Shown: positions 45,769 to 57,961 of the stretch, piece by piece | Layout: each line of letters starts with the position of its first letter | Numbering within the stretch: the stretch's first letter is position 1 | NCBI GenBank assembly: GCA_033807775.1 | Contig: CM066312.1 | Coordinates: 24,401,696 to 24,465,695, forward strand | DNA: 64,000 bases | Direction of reading: 5' to 3' | From: Saussurea involucrata | Lineage: Eukaryota > Streptophyta > Magnoliopsida > Asterales > Asteraceae | Program-made: the position numbers and the translations under genes | The notes under the pieces: generated by a model | Databases searched by the model: none | Seen by the model: the letters and a program-made list of their open reading frames with translations, nothing else | What the model was told of the DNA's origin: nothing

Positions 45769-48168
45769 ATGGCTACCAACACAAACACAAACTATATCGA
45801 CAATGGTTCTCTTGCAAAACCCCCTAGATTCTCCAGAGATAATTTTAGTCTATGGAAAAATAGGATGATTCTCTTCTTAGAAGGTGTAGACCCTACTATG
45901 CCTTATTATCTTGAAAACGGCCTATATATTCCTGTAAGAATTGATGCTGCAGTTCCAGCCGCTGAGAATAGACCTGCTATTCCAGAAAGGCTGATACCCA
46001 AGGAAGTTCAAGTGTGGACTGACGAAGATAAGAAGAAAGTGGCTATCGACACAAAAGCCAGATCCATACTATCCATGGCTCTTCCTGACGAAGTCTACGA
46101 TTCCGTCATGAACCTGAAAATCTCAAAAGCTATGTGGGACACAATCTGTGTTCAGTATGAAGGTACTTCTGAAGTCCACGACTCTCGAAAGATCAACCTG
46201 GTAAGACAGTACGAAAGTTTCATTTGTGGTAAGAATGAAACTCTCTCTGAAGTTCACCAATGTTTTAACTGTTTATTAATAGATCTGAAAACTGTTGGTA
46301 AGGAATATTCTAACTTTGAAGTGCTGACAAAGTTTTTAGAATGTTTACCTGAAAGCTGGGACAATTATTCTATGTGTCTCAAGCTGTCAAGGGATCTAAA
46401 ATCAATGACCCTTTCTACCTTATATGGCACGATGCTGAATCATGAGCAATCAAGTCATCTTAAGAAGAATCTTGTAAAAGATTCCAAAAACACCCTTGTT
46501 GCTTTAATCTCAGAAGAACCTTCCACTCAGCGACCCTCGGTCACTATCACTGAGTTGGAAAGTAACTCTGAAAGGTCATAAGATTCTGACTCTTCAGATG
46601 ATGATGAATCTTTGGCTCTCCTCACTAAAATGTTCAGTAGATTCGCCAAAAAGAAAATGTTCAGAAAGAATAAACCTCTTTCCATTACTGACAAGCCAAG
46701 ATCATCAGCTCCTGTTGACAAGGCTACCGCTAATTGTTTTAACTGCGAAAAGATAGGACATTTCGCTAACGAGTGCAGGTCTAAGAAAGTTTCGAGAAAC
46801 TCAGCGTTTCCCAAGAAATCCTTTATTCCCAGTAATAAAGATGACAAATATGCCAAGCTGAAAGAAAAGTATGCGAAGCTGAAAAGCTTCAAGAAGAAAG
46901 GCAAAGGCCTGATGGCTAACTATGATTGGGCTGCCTCTGATGAAGAATCATCATCATCTGACTCTGAAGATGATGAAGCCAATCTCTGTCTTATGGCAAA
47001 GATTGAAGATGACGAAGAAAGTTCAGACATTCCCTCCACTTCAACCTCTGCTATTCAGGTATCACCTTCTTTCATTACAAACATTGCAAATACTGATGAA
47101 GCTGATAGTCTTCGTAAAATCGATCTCTTGACTAGAAGTTTATATGAAGCCATGAATGGCAAAACTGTAGTTGAAAATCAAAACCTTGATCTCGCTGAAC
47201 AGCTTAAAAACTGTCACCTTCAAATAGAAAAGCTTTCTAAAATTGAAGAAGATTTTAAAGATCAAGTGCACTTAAATCAGCTAGTCAAAATCGAGCGCGA
47301 AGAAGCTATCTCTGCTTTAAGAGCTCAAAAAGCTACTGTTGAAGGATGGTGTAATTCTTCAACAAAGATCACTGAGATAATTAAGTCTCAGATTCCCCTG
47401 AGTGACAAACGTGGTCTTGGTTACAAAGTTGATAATCTAGAACCAACCACTGATCGTTCCATGCTCTTATTTGGAACTTTCGTATCCTCAGTCGCTGATA
47501 CTTCATTCTCTCAGTGTTCCTCTTCTAGACCACCTATCCCTGAGGAAATTTCTACCTCTTCAAAAGGTAAAGAGAAAATGGTTTATCCAAAACCTACCTC
47601 TGTCTTTAAAGATAAAGGTAAAGGAATTGCTTGTAACCAAAATCCTCGGAATGGTACCTTAGTACCTAAGCTGAATGCTTCTAAAGCTTTAGTGATTCAT
47701 CCCTCTGGATCAAGGAATCAGATCTCTGGATCTACTCAGCGTGGATCTATTCAGCGATCCACTCCTAGAATCAGAGTGGATGTCTCTGGTAAGAAATCCG
47801 AAGAACTGAATGTTCCTCCCATTTCAAAAGCCAATAGCTTACTTGGTGCTGGTACTTCTAATTAAAAATCTAAAGCTCAGCATTCAAATGGTCCTAGAAC
47901 TACTTTTAGTTATAGGAAATGTTATCACTGTGGGCTCACTGATCATATTTCTAGTAAGTGCCCCACAGCCACCAAATCTGAAAAGATAGCTAAGGTGAAG
48001 ATCATTGCCCCCAAGGCAAAGAAGACCACTGAGGTTAAGAAATTAACCAAAGTGAAGACTGACAAAGCTGAATCTTCAAATGCTGCGAAGATTGCTGAAC
48101 CTTCCATTCCAACTACTTCCACTGACAAACGTGTACACATGGTTAAGTGGGTACCTAAGAAAAACTAA
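45769..48168 (+). pseudogene. Copia I gag (two nonsense codons)
   Basis: I chose the ATG at 45769 (MATNTNTNY). One frame continues to the TAA at 48166-48168 through stops at 46579-46581 and 47863-47865. The N-terminal copia Gag domain (LAKPPRFSRDNFSLWKNRM...) is at residues ~15-230. Knuckle 1, CFNCEKIGHFANEC, is at ~323-336, and an acidic/coiled region follows. Knuckle 2, CYHCGLTDHISSKC, is near the end, which reads VKWVPKKN. The WVPK terminus is shared with L, G and H and is the main link between that family and Sirevirus Gag. Confidence 0.8.
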
Positions 48169-48180
48169 TCTTCCTTTGTA

Positions 48181-48668
48181 ATGCAGGTTAAGAAGGGTAT
48201 CTGGTATCTTGATAGTGGATGCTCTAGACACATGACTGGAAAGAAAAGCCTGCTCGCTGATTAGAAGGAAGAGAAGGGTCCCTCTGTGACTTTCGGAGGA
48301 AATGGAAAAGGACATACCCGAGGGTTTGGTGTACTCTCTAATGGTACAACAACCTTCAGAAGAGTCGCATATGTTGAAGGGCAGAAGCATAATCTTTTAA
48401 GCATCAGTCAGCTTTGCGACAAGGATAACAAAGTAATGTTTACTAAGGAATCCTGCTTTGTCACTGACAAAAAGGAGAAGATAGCTCTCAACGGTTATCG
48501 TTTGGAAAATGTTTATGTAATAAACATGGACTCAACAACCATTGAGAACTCCTGTTTCTTCTCAAAAGCCTCATCTGATGTCAACTGGCTATGGCATAAG
48601 AGGCTCTCTCATCTTAATTTCAAGACACTGAACACTCTCTCTTCAAAAGAGTTAGTCACTGGTCTACC
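48181..48668 (+). pseudogene. Copia I protease and pre-integrase region (pol, first part)
   Basis: It starts MQVKKGIWYLDSGCSRHMTG in the gag frame, 12 bases after the gag stop, with an intact DSG protease motif. TAG at 48262-48264 interrupts it. The rest (48286-48668) covers the pre-integrase region (LLSISQLCDKDN, WLWHKRLSHLNF, with the His of the integrase zinc site). Gypsy J inserts after the CTACC at 48664-48668. Confidence 0.8.
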
Positions 48669-50263
48669 TGTAACAACCCGATAACAAAATATACATATAA
48701 CATATAATCCATAAAATATTTACAACAAAGTACTTCATATTTCACATTTTGTCCCATCTAAAGTCTGAGCATAAAAAAATTCATTACAACTTGATCCACT
48801 CTAAGTTACATAGTAATAACAAAAATTATAAATACAAAAGCATCCATAGCATCATGATGATCATCTTCTCAAAAGCTAGCCAACAAGTATTCTATTTACT
48901 TGTTCTTACTGGAACCATCACCTGGAATACAAAATTTTTAAAACAGAAAATGAGGGTTAGACCTAAGGGTCTAGTGAGTAAATCCCTGACATTTGTAAAT
49001 TATTAAAATTCATTTACATAAAACACTCTTTATATAAATACACATATATCACACGTAAATTAATACCAACTAAGATTTATGCATCATACCTATCTCATTC
49101 CACCTTATCCCTCCACCAATGGCCAATATCAATTGGTTGCGAGCCAATTTTAACACACCGGTCCAAAGCCCGGCCACGTATTATATTTTCATATAATACT
49201 CACGTAATTATAATATCTCAATATATTATAATCACCCACGTATGACATATTCATACCTTTTATCAAACAGTCGTTATTCATATAAAGCATTCCAGTAAAA
49301 TACTTTTTAAAGTAAAACTCACCTGATCTTTTTAGCAAAGGTCCTTCAAACTTTCTTCAAAATAGATTATCTTTTAACCCAGATCCTTAGTATCTGAAAC
49401 AAATTAAAGTATACATACTCTTTAACACATAAACAAGAAAACCCAACTTTTCGCAACCCACTATTACGAAAAGCTTACTTTTCGCAACCTACAGTTGCGA
49501 GTTCCTCACTTTTCGCAACCAACAGATGCGAAAACCTCACTTCTCGCAACCCACAGTTGCGAGTTCCCTACTTTTCGTAACCAACAGATACGAAAACCTC
49601 ACTTGCCTTTTAGCTACCTGCGAAAAGTGGACTTTTCGCAACCAAGGCTTGCGAATTCCTACTTTTCGCAAAAACACTGTTCATCGTCATTTTTTTCCAG
49701 AAAGTTCAGTTCAAAATCAAGAATCCATCTTTTACCCAGATTTGCACAGAAATGTTCTAAACTCCATTTAACACCCTAAATTGTAACTAAAATTCACCAA
49801 TTCATCTAAAATTACCTAAACCCACTTCAAAATTCAAATGAAACCTAATTCTCATAAAAGAGAGTTAAATAAGAAGATTACCTCTTGGATTTACTGCACC
49901 AAACAAAAATCTCAGCTGAGTATCCTTCTTCTTCTTCTTCTTCTTTTTCTACGGTTCTTCTTCTCTCTCTCTTTCTCTCTGCCGTGAACAATTTCACACA
50001 CACACACACACACACTATTTGGGTTTTGCTATTAAATCCCAAATGAGATATTTCCTATACTTTAACTACTGAGTCGGTTTGTGAGTTAAAGAGATTGGGT
50101 AAAATACCAACTAAACCCTAAACTTGCTTCACTTGACAAAACACACCCCTAAGCTTCTATTATACAATAAAAACTTATCCCTTAATTTCTTAACTTCATA
50201 AAACGCTACATAAAGACTTATAAAATTCCAATTTTAAATTAGATAAAATACCTGGTTATTACA
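48669..50263 (-). repeat. 3' LTR of Gypsy J (1595 bp)
   Basis: TGTAACAACCCG...GGTTATTACA on the plus strand. It contains eight stem-loop units, six spaced exactly 31 bp (49447-49690), a CT-rich tract and a (CA)n microsatellite (49993-50013). Confidence 0.9.
49446..49690. repeat. 31-bp stem-loop array in the Gypsy J LTR
   Basis: Units start CTTTTCGC at 49447, 49478, 49509, 49540, 49571, 49602, 49632 and 49662. Stems differ but stay paired: TTTTCGCA/TGCGAAAA, CTCGCAAC/GTTGCGAG, TTTTCGTA/TACGAAAA. The other LTR carries the same array at about 55912-56140. Confidence 0.8.
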
Positions 50264-50301
50264 ACATCTCCCCCTTAAAAGAATTCCGTCCCGGAATTCA
50301 G
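50264..50301 (-). other. Gypsy J PPT and hairpin
   Basis: The minus strand reads TTTTAAGGGGGAGATG before the LTR. GAATTCCG and CGGAATTC pair around TCC at 50281-50299, two bases past the pol stop. Confidence 0.75.
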
Positions 50302-52445
50302 TTAAGAGAACACATGAGGGTATTTGGCTCTCATTTCCGACTCCGATTCCCACGTCGCATCCTGACCTTTATGATGTTTCCACTGAACCTTTACCTGTCT
50401 GATCTCTTTGTTCCTCAATACTTTGACTTTGTGATCAACTATAGCTTCCGGTTCCTCCACATAGTTCAGCTTTTCATCAACCTGGATATCCGGTAGAGAT
50501 GCTGCCTGGTCTGAAGTCACCAAACATTTCCTAAAATTTGATACATGGAACGCGTTGTGAATCCTGCTTAATTCTGGAGGTAAATCTAGTCGGTAAGCCA
50601 CTTCCCCAATTCTTTCGGTAATTGCAAACGGACCAATATACCTCGGACTGAGTTTACCTTGCTTCCCAAAACGTATGACTCCTTTCCAGGGCGATACTTT
50701 CAACATTACAAAATCCCCAACCTGAAACTCTAACGGTATTCGACGTCGATCTGCATAACTTTTTTGTCTGTCTTGAGCCACTTTTAATCTGTCCCAAATC
50801 TGAGTAATCTTATCCGCTGTTAACTGTACTATTTCTGGCCCTGCTAATTGTTTCTCCCCTACTTCATTCCAACATAGAGGCGTTCGGCATTTTCTACCAT
50901 ACAATACTTCAAACGGTGCCGCTTGAATGCTAGAATGATAACTGTTGTTGTAGGCGAATTCTATCAAAGACAGATGTTTATCCCATGATCCCCCAAAATC
51001 GACTATACAAGCCCGGAGCATATCTTTTAAAGTCTGAATTGTTCTTTCACTCTGTCCGTCAGTCTGTGGATGATATGCTGTACTCAATTTTATTTGCGTT
51101 CCCATCTCTTTTTGAAAGCTTCTCCAAAATCTAGAAGTAAATCGACTATCTCGATCGGAAATAATCGAGATTGGAACTCCATGTCGAGTTACTATTTCAT
51201 TAATGTACAGTTTAGCTAAACGTTCCAAGGAATGAGTTTCTTTTATCGGCAAGAAGTGAGCAGACTTCGTCAATCTATCCACAATCACCCAAATAGAATC
51301 GAATCCCTTTGAAGTTCTAGGCAACTTGGTAATAAAATCAGTAGTGATCTGATCCCATTTCCACATTGGTATATCTAGTCGTTGTAACTGACCAAACGGT
51401 TTCTGATGCTCAATCTTTACTTTCTTGCAGGTAGTACAATCTTCCACATACTTAGCAACACTTCTCTTCATTCCCGGCCACCAATAGAATTGTTTCAAAT
51501 CTCTATACATTTTATTTGTACCTGGATGAATAGAAAATCGAGATTGATGAGCCTCTTGTAGTACACGATCACGTAATCCACCCAAACGAGGCACCCAAAT
51601 TCTGTTTCCCATACACCATAACCCACGGTCATCTTTCCCAAGCAATACTGATATTCCCACTAACCGTTCTGATTTCAAACTTTCTTCCTGATAAGCATCT
51701 ATCTGGCACTTCAGTAATTCGTCAAAGATATTTGGGAGGAGTTCAGCTCGTAGCGATATCGCCTTTATCGTTCCACTTCTTTCTTGACGACTTAATGCAT
51801 CTGCTACCACGTTCGCCTTCCCGGGGTGATAAAGGATTTCACAATCATAATCGTTTACCAATTCCAACCATCTTCTTTGCCTCATATTCAGTTCCTTCTG
51901 ATCGAAAAGATGTTGGAGACTCTTATGGTTAGTAAAAATTTGGCATTTAGAACCATAAAGATAATGTCTCCAAATCTTCAATGCAAAGACAACCGCTGCA
52001 AGTTCCATATCGTGAGTAGGATATTGTCTTTCGTGATCCTTTAATTGACGAGAAGCATAGGCAATCACTTTTCCACGTTGCATAAGTACACATCCCAATC
52101 CTAGCTTAGAAGCATCACTGTAGACCACAAAATCATCGGAACCTTCTGCAATGCTAATATCGGTGCGCTGCAGAGTTTCTCCTTCAATATTCTGAATGCC
52201 TCATCTTGCTCTGCTTTCCATTCAAACTTTAAATTCTTCCGAGTTAGCTTAGTCAATGGCGTCGCGATTCGAGAAAAGTCTTTTATAAATTTTCGATAGT
52301 ATCCAGCTAGACCCAGAAAACTGCGTACTTCGGTTGCCGTCTTCGGCGGTTCCCATCTTTCAATTGCTTCCACTTTCGCTGGATCGACTTGTATACCCTT
52401 CTCTGAAACTACATGATCCAAAAACTGAACTTCCCGCAACCAGAA
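50302..52445 (-). pseudogene. Gypsy J pol: RT end, RNase H, integrase, chromodomain
   Basis: 52439-52101 holds the RT thumb (LGLAGYYRKFIKDFSR). A one-base loss near 52165 shifts the frame, and 52128-50302 (608 residues) continues with RNase H (VYSDASKLGLGCVLMQ), the H-H-C-C region (HQSRFSIHPG...CTTCKKVK), the D-D-E core (TTDFITKLP, SDRDSRFTS, QSERTIQTLKDML), GPFAITERIG and the chromodomain (VKVQWKHHKGQDATW). Chromodomains of this group direct integration toward heterochromatin. An in-frame TAA at 52447-52445, where relatives have Glu, separates it from the upstream ORF. Confidence 0.85.
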
Positions 52446-54872
52446 TTAACATTTAGAGAACTTAGCGTACAACTTTTCTTTCTTCAATAACTCCAAAATC
52501 AAACGAAGATGTTGCGCATGATCCTCTTGGGATCGGGAATAAATAAGTATATCATCGATAAACACAATGACAAATTTATCGAGATAAGGCTTACATACCC
52601 GATTCATTAGATCCATAAAAGCGGCTGGAGCGTTCGTCAATCCGAAAGGCATTACTAAGAATTCGTAGTGGCCGTATCTTGTGCGAAATGCAGTCTTTAA
52701 ATCATCCTCTTCCTTAACCTTCAACTGATGATAGCCAGATCTGAGATCAATCTTGGAGAAGTAACAAGCTCCAACTAATTGATCAAAAAGGTCATCAATT
52801 ATTGGAAGTGGATACTTGTTCTTGATCGTTCGTTTATTCAGCTCCCGGTAGTCGATACACATTCTCATTGAACCGTCTTTCTTTTTCACAAACAAAACTG
52901 GTGCACCCCACGACGAAGAGCTAGGTCTGATGAAGCCCTTATCAAATAAATCTTGAAGTTGTGCCATCATTTCTTTCATTTCTGGTGGTGCTAATCGGTA
53001 CGGCGCACGAGCAATAGGAGCGGCTCTAGGGATTAAGTCAATACCAAATTCTACTTGTCTAACAGGAGGAAGACTATTCAAGTCTTCAGGGAAAACCTCG
53101 GGATACTTACTAACAACGGAAATATCTTCCAACTTACTCTTTTCAGGCCTACTATCTATCACATAGGCTAAATAACTCGAGCAACCCTTGCTAACACATT
53201 TACGGGCTTTTATCATCGATATAAGATTGGATTGATGATTCTTACGATCACCATAAATCACTACTGCCCTCTTATCAGGTAAAACAACGTTGATTATTTT
53301 CTTATCGCAAACTATGTTAGCCCGATTCTCAGCTAACCAATCCATTCCTACTACCACATCAAATTCGACCAACTCTATTGGGAATAGTTGTATCGGTACT
53401 CCACACCCCTCTATGTCTATCATACAACAATCATAAATCTCTTTAACTGCCACTTGCTTATCATTTGCAGTATCTACTAATAAGGCATGTTTTAACATTT
53501 TAGGATCTAAATGCATGTGAGCAGCAAAGGAGGGAGACACAAAAGATCGGTTTGCACCAGAATCAAATAACACTTTAGCACGCGTGGAGTTTATGAAAAA
53601 TGTACCCGTGACCACATCTGGAGTTTCCTCCGCCTCTTTAGCTGTCATTTGAAATGTACGACCCCTCGTTCTGGGCGGTTCTATTCTTGGAACCACTGGT
53701 CTAGTAATGGCTGGCTTCCCGGATGTACCCCCTTGTTGTATTCTACCTCGCGGACAATCAGATTGGAGGTGATTCGGAGAGTTGCACAAAAAGCAAAACC
53801 GTGTTACTCGACAATCTTTAACAACATGACCGGTTTTCCCACACTTAAAACAAACCCGCGACTCCACTTGACAATTTCCCTGATGGTAGCGATTACATCT
53901 CGGACATGGTCTTTCCGCTGGTCGGAACGACAGACGGTTATCAAACCTCGGGAATCTAGACTTCTTTGGATCTTGTGGTGGTCCTTCCCATTTCCTTTTC
54001 CCCAAGCTCTTATCACCGGCATCCCTTTTATTGTCTCGTTCGACATTTTCTGCAGCATCCACAGCAGCGGTAAACGTATCTGGCCTTGTTGCAGTCACCA
54101 GTCTTCGAACTTCTGAATTTAACCCATAGATAAATCTCTCCATTTTCATCTTTTCTGTAGCAACATAATATTCTGCAAAACGAGAGTTTTCTAAAAATCT
54201 AGCAGTATAATCTCTGACTGACAAATTCCCTTGCTGTAGATTCATAAATTCTTCTTCCAATTGTCTGACAGCAGCTTGTGGACAGAAGTGTGTTGTGAAA
54301 GCTAACACGAATTCCTCCCATGAAAAAGTAGTATATACATCCGCTCCTCTCGATTCTGTATGAGCCTCCCACCAATACAGAGCATCACCTTTTAGCATTG
54401 CTGCTCCATAAAGCCCTTTGTCTTCTTCAGAACACTTACACGTCTTGAAGATGGCTTCTATTTCTTTTAGCCATCTCATTGCTTTGACCGGGTCCCGATC
54501 CCCTGAATAGGTAGGGGGCTTGCAACTAAGAAACATTTTATAGTCGCACCTTTTCATCACCGGTAAGATAGTAGAGGTAAGTGGTATTTCAACTTCGTAT
54601 TCCGGATTTGATCTTTCAGTTTCATTTTGGCGATTATGTTCAAACATAGCTTGTATGTTATCTTGTAACCTCCCCATTTCTGCCATCAAATCGTCCCGTG
54701 TAACAAACTCTGTGCCCTGTGGTTGTGTTCTTCCTCCAGTTTGGCCCCCAGTTCCCCTTCCGGTCCTGCCTGTACCACGATCTCCTCCTCTTCCCCCTGT
54801 TCCTATTGGTGGATTCTCTCCACCCGAATTCCTTCCTCCTCTTTGATTCCTTTGTCTAGTGCCACTTGCCAT
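52446..54872 (-). CDS. Gypsy J gag-protease-RT (808-residue open frame)
   Basis: It starts MASGTRQRNQRGG. A Gly/Arg-rich head is followed by the Gag domain (~100-270), three Cys-rich segments (CPRCNRYHQGNC, CFKCGKTGHVVKDC, CFLCNSPNHLQSDC; ~323-373) and protease LFDSGA at ~435 with DSG intact. RT begins at about 640 (CIDYRELNK near 690, catalytic FIDDILIYS near 775). The frame ends at the premature TAA, so RT is truncated in the thumb. Everything up to that point looks functional. Confidence 0.85.
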   Translation of the reverse strand: MASGTRQRNQRGGRNSGGENPPIGTGGRGGDRGTGRTGRGTGGQTGGRTQPQGTEFVTRDDLMAEMGRLQDNIQAMFEHNRQNETERSNPEYEVEIPLTSTILPVMKRCDYKMFLSCKPPTYSGDRDPVKAMRWLKEIEAIFKTCKCSEEDKGLYGAAMLKGDALYWWEAHTESRGADVYTTFSWEEFVLAFTTHFCPQAAVRQLEEEFMNLQQGNLSVRDYTARFLENSRFAEYYVATEKMKMERFIYGLNSEVRRLVTATRPDTFTAAVDAAENVERDNKRDAGDKSLGKRKWEGPPQDPKKSRFPRFDNRLSFRPAERPCPRCNRYHQGNCQVESRVCFKCGKTGHVVKDCRVTRFCFLCNSPNHLQSDCPRGRIQQGGTSGKPAITRPVVPRIEPPRTRGRTFQMTAKEAEETPDVVTGTFFINSTRAKVLFDSGANRSFVSPSFAAHMHLDPKMLKHALLVDTANDKQVAVKEIYDCCMIDIEGCGVPIQLFPIELVEFDVVVGMDWLAENRANIVCDKKIINVVLPDKRAVVIYGDRKNHQSNLISMIKARKCVSKGCSSYLAYVIDSRPEKSKLEDISVVSKYPEVFPEDLNSLPPVRQVEFGIDLIPRAAPIARAPYRLAPPEMKEMMAQLQDLFDKGFIRPSSSSWGAPVLFVKKKDGSMRMCIDYRELNKRTIKNKYPLPIIDDLFDQLVGACYFSKIDLRSGYHQLKVKEEDDLKTAFRTRYGHYEFLVMPFGLTNAPAAFMDLMNRVCKPYLDKFVIVFIDDILIYSRSQEDHAQHLRLILELLKKEKLYAKFSKC

Positions 54873-55134
54873 TCTGTAGATTCAAACAAAGTTAATATAC
54901 ACATAAGCATATACCCTATATAACAAGGTATTCCAGTTCAAACATGCACCTGTAAGATCATAATTACACTGGCCTGGTGTAATTTGAAATTACCTTACAT
55001 GATGTTCCTTCCACCTTTTATACTAAGCATCCCCAGGTTCTAAAAATAATAGGGACATCCTACTTCACATGCAGTTTAAGTCTAGGTACAGATACTAATA
55101 CCTAAATCCCTTAAACTAGGGCTCTGATACCATC
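54873..55134 (-). other. Gypsy J leader with primer-binding site
   Basis: No gene. TGGTATCAGAGC on the minus strand at 55132-55121, two bases from the LTR. Confidence 0.85.
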
Positions 55135-56720
55135 TGTAACAACCCGATAACAAAATACACATATAACATATAATCCATAAAATATTTACAACAAAGTACT
55201 TCATATTTCACATTTTGTCCCATCTAAAGTCTGAGCATAAAAAAATTCATTACAACTTGACCCACTCTAAGTTACATAGTAATAACAAAAATTATAAATA
55301 CAAAAGCATCCATAGCATCATGATGATCATCTTCTCAAAAGCTAGCCAACAAGTATTCTATTTACTTGTTCTTACTGGAACCATCACCTGGAATACAAAA
55401 TTTTTAAAACAGAAAATGAGGGTTAGACCTAAGGGTCTAGTGAGTAAATCCCTGACATTTGTAAATTATTAAAATTCATTTATATAAAACACTCTTTATA
55501 TAAATACACATATATCACACGTAAATTAATACCAACTAAGATTTATGCATCATACCTATCTCATTCCACCTTATCCCTCCACCAATGACCAATATCAATT
55601 GGTTGCGAACCAATTTTAACACACCGGTCCAAAGCCCGGCCACGTATTATATTTTCATATAATACTCACGTAATTATAATATCTCAATATATTATAATCA
55701 CCCACGTATGACATATTCATACCTTTTATCAAACAGTCGTTATTCATATAAAGCATTCCAGTAAAATACTTTTTAAAGTAAAACTCACCTGATCTTTTTA
55801 GCAAAGGTCCTTCAAACTTTCTTCAAAATAGATTATCTTTTAACCCAGATCCTTAGTATCTGAAACAAATTAAAGTATACATACTCTTTAACACATAAAC
55901 AAGAAAACCCAACTTTTCGCAACCCACTATTACGAAAAGTTTACTTTTCGCAACCTACAGTTGCGAGTTCCTCACTTTTCGCAACCAACAGATGTGAAAA
56001 CCTCACTTCTCGCAACCCACAGTTGCGAGTTCCCTACTTTTCGTAACCAACAGATACGAAAACCTCACTTGCGTTTTAGCTACCTGCGAAAAGTGGACTT
56101 TTCGCAACCAAGGCTTGCGAATTCCTACTTTTCGCAAAAACACTGTTCATCGTTATTTTTTCCAGAAAGTTCAGTTCAAAATCAAGAATCCATCTTTTAC
56201 CCAGATTTGCACAGAAATGTTCTAAACTCCATTTAACACCCTAAATTGTAACTAAAATTCACCAATTCATCTAAAATTACCTAAACCCACTTCAAAATTC
56301 AAATGAAACCTAATTCTCATAAAAGAGAGTTAAATAAGAAGATTACCTCTTGGATTTACTGCACCAAACAAAAATCTCAGCTGAGTATCCTTCTTCTTCT
56401 TCTTCTTTTTCTACGGTTCTTCTTCTCTCTCTCTTTCTCTCTGCCGTGAACAATTTCACACACACACACACACTATTTGGGTTTTGCTATTAAATCCCAA
56501 ATGAGATATTTCCTATACTTTAACTACTGAGTCGGTTTGTGAGTTAAAGAGATTGGGTAAAATACCAACTAAACCCTAAACTTGCTTCACTTGACAAAAC
56601 ACACCCTAAGCTTCTATTATACAATAAAAACTTATCCCTTAATTTCTTAACTTCATAAAACGCTACATAAAGACTTATAAAATTCCAATTTTAAATTAGA
56701 TAAAATACCTGGTTATTACA
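55135..56720 (-). repeat. 5' LTR of Gypsy J (1586 bp)
   Basis: Same ends and array as the 3' LTR, with a shorter CA run and CTT run accounting for most of the length difference. Confidence 0.9.
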
Positions 56721-56725
56721 CTACC

Positions 56726-57961
56726 TCAGCACTCATACGCCAAAGAGTCTTTATGTTCAGCGTGTGAGAAAGGGAAGCAGACCAAAGCAAGCTTTAAGTC
56801 AAAGCAAGTCTCCTCAGTGTCATCTCCTCTACAACTTCTCCATATGGATTTGTTTGGCCCTGTTAACAAACAACTATCGCTGGAAAGAAATATACACTGG
56901 TCATAGTTGATGAATTCTCTCGATATACATGGGTTATGTTTCTCCGTTCCAAGAGTGACACCCCTGAAGAACTCATCACCTTTGTTCAGAAGATGGAAAC
57001 CCTGAACAACTTGACCGTTCGCTCAATAAGGAGTGATCATGGGACTGAATCAAAAAACAGTTCTCTTGATTCCTTCTTTGAGAGCAAGGGTATTTCTCAT
57101 AACTTTTCATCAGTGAGAACACCGCAACAAAATGGAGTCGCTGAAATAAGAAATAGAACAATTATTGAAGCTGCACGTTCAATGCTCAGCGATTCTCACC
57201 TGCCTACTCTGTTTTGGGCAGAAGCTGTCAACACTGCTTGTTTTACGCAAAACAGGTCGCTGATAGTCAAAAGATTCAATAAAACAGCCTATGAACTTTT
57301 TCATGGGAGAAAGCTTTCAATCAGCTTTCTTCACATCTTTGGATGTCAGTGTTTCGTACTGAACAACAGAGATGCCCTTGGAAAGTTTGATCCTAAGGCT
57401 GATGATGGAATCTTTCTTGGATATTCTTCAATCTCCAAAGCCTTCAGAGTCTTCAATCGAAGAAGACAAACTGTAAAAGAAACTATTCACGTCACGTTTG
57501 ACGAATCCCGTTCAGCGAACTTTAAACCGTCCGCTGATACTGAAGAATTGAATCAATGTATGTTTTCTCATCTTGGTGATTCAGAAGATATTCCCACTCC
57601 TCGTACTCATACAGTTGAAGATGATAGTCCTACTATCATTCCAAATATGCAGGATAGTGAAGCTGAAACATCATGGGTTTCAGCTGTTCCTTTAACCACT
57701 ATACCTGTTTCTGAACCAAATGTCTCAGACATTCCATCTACTTCTCAGCAATCAGTGAGTATAATGACAACTGCACCCATTCCTCTCTTGGCTGATACTC
57801 CAGAAGCTGTTGAAGCCTCATCTTCAGCTCCTCCAGTTCAGGTTGAGTCAACGTCTCACGCTCCGGCTCAGCGATGGACTGTAAATCACCCAATTGATCA
57901 AATTCTTGGTGATCCAAACGCTGGTGTTCAGACTCGACGAAGTGCAGGTAATATTTGTTAA
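56726..57961 (+). pseudogene. Copia I integrase and linker (pol, second part)
   Basis: It resumes in the zinc domain (CEKGKQTKA) with the first catalytic Asp in HMDLFGPV. A frameshift near 56885 leads into 56936-57961 with IRSDHGTE (second Asp), QQNGVAEIRNRT (Glu), then the C-terminal domain (FGCQCFVLNN, DDGIFLGYS). A 150-residue Ser/Thr/Pro linker precedes RT. A TAA at 57959-57961 ends the frame. Confidence 0.8.

Larger units (their letters stand above)
48669..56720 (-). mobile_element. Gypsy J: young chromovirus (Tekay/Del-like), nearly intact
   Basis: 8,052 bp on the minus strand, with TSD CTACC on both sides (48664-48668, 56721-56725), LTRs of 1595 and 1586 bp that look about 99% identical, tRNA-Met primer site, gag-pol and PPT. 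It has only two visible lesions, both in pol. It lies within the pol of Copia I. Confidence 0.9.

Noticed and set aside
7408..55132. TGGTATCAGAGC sites as possible tRNA genes
   Set aside because: Only 12-13 bases match, and each site abuts an LTR. These are primer-binding sites with no tRNA fold around them.
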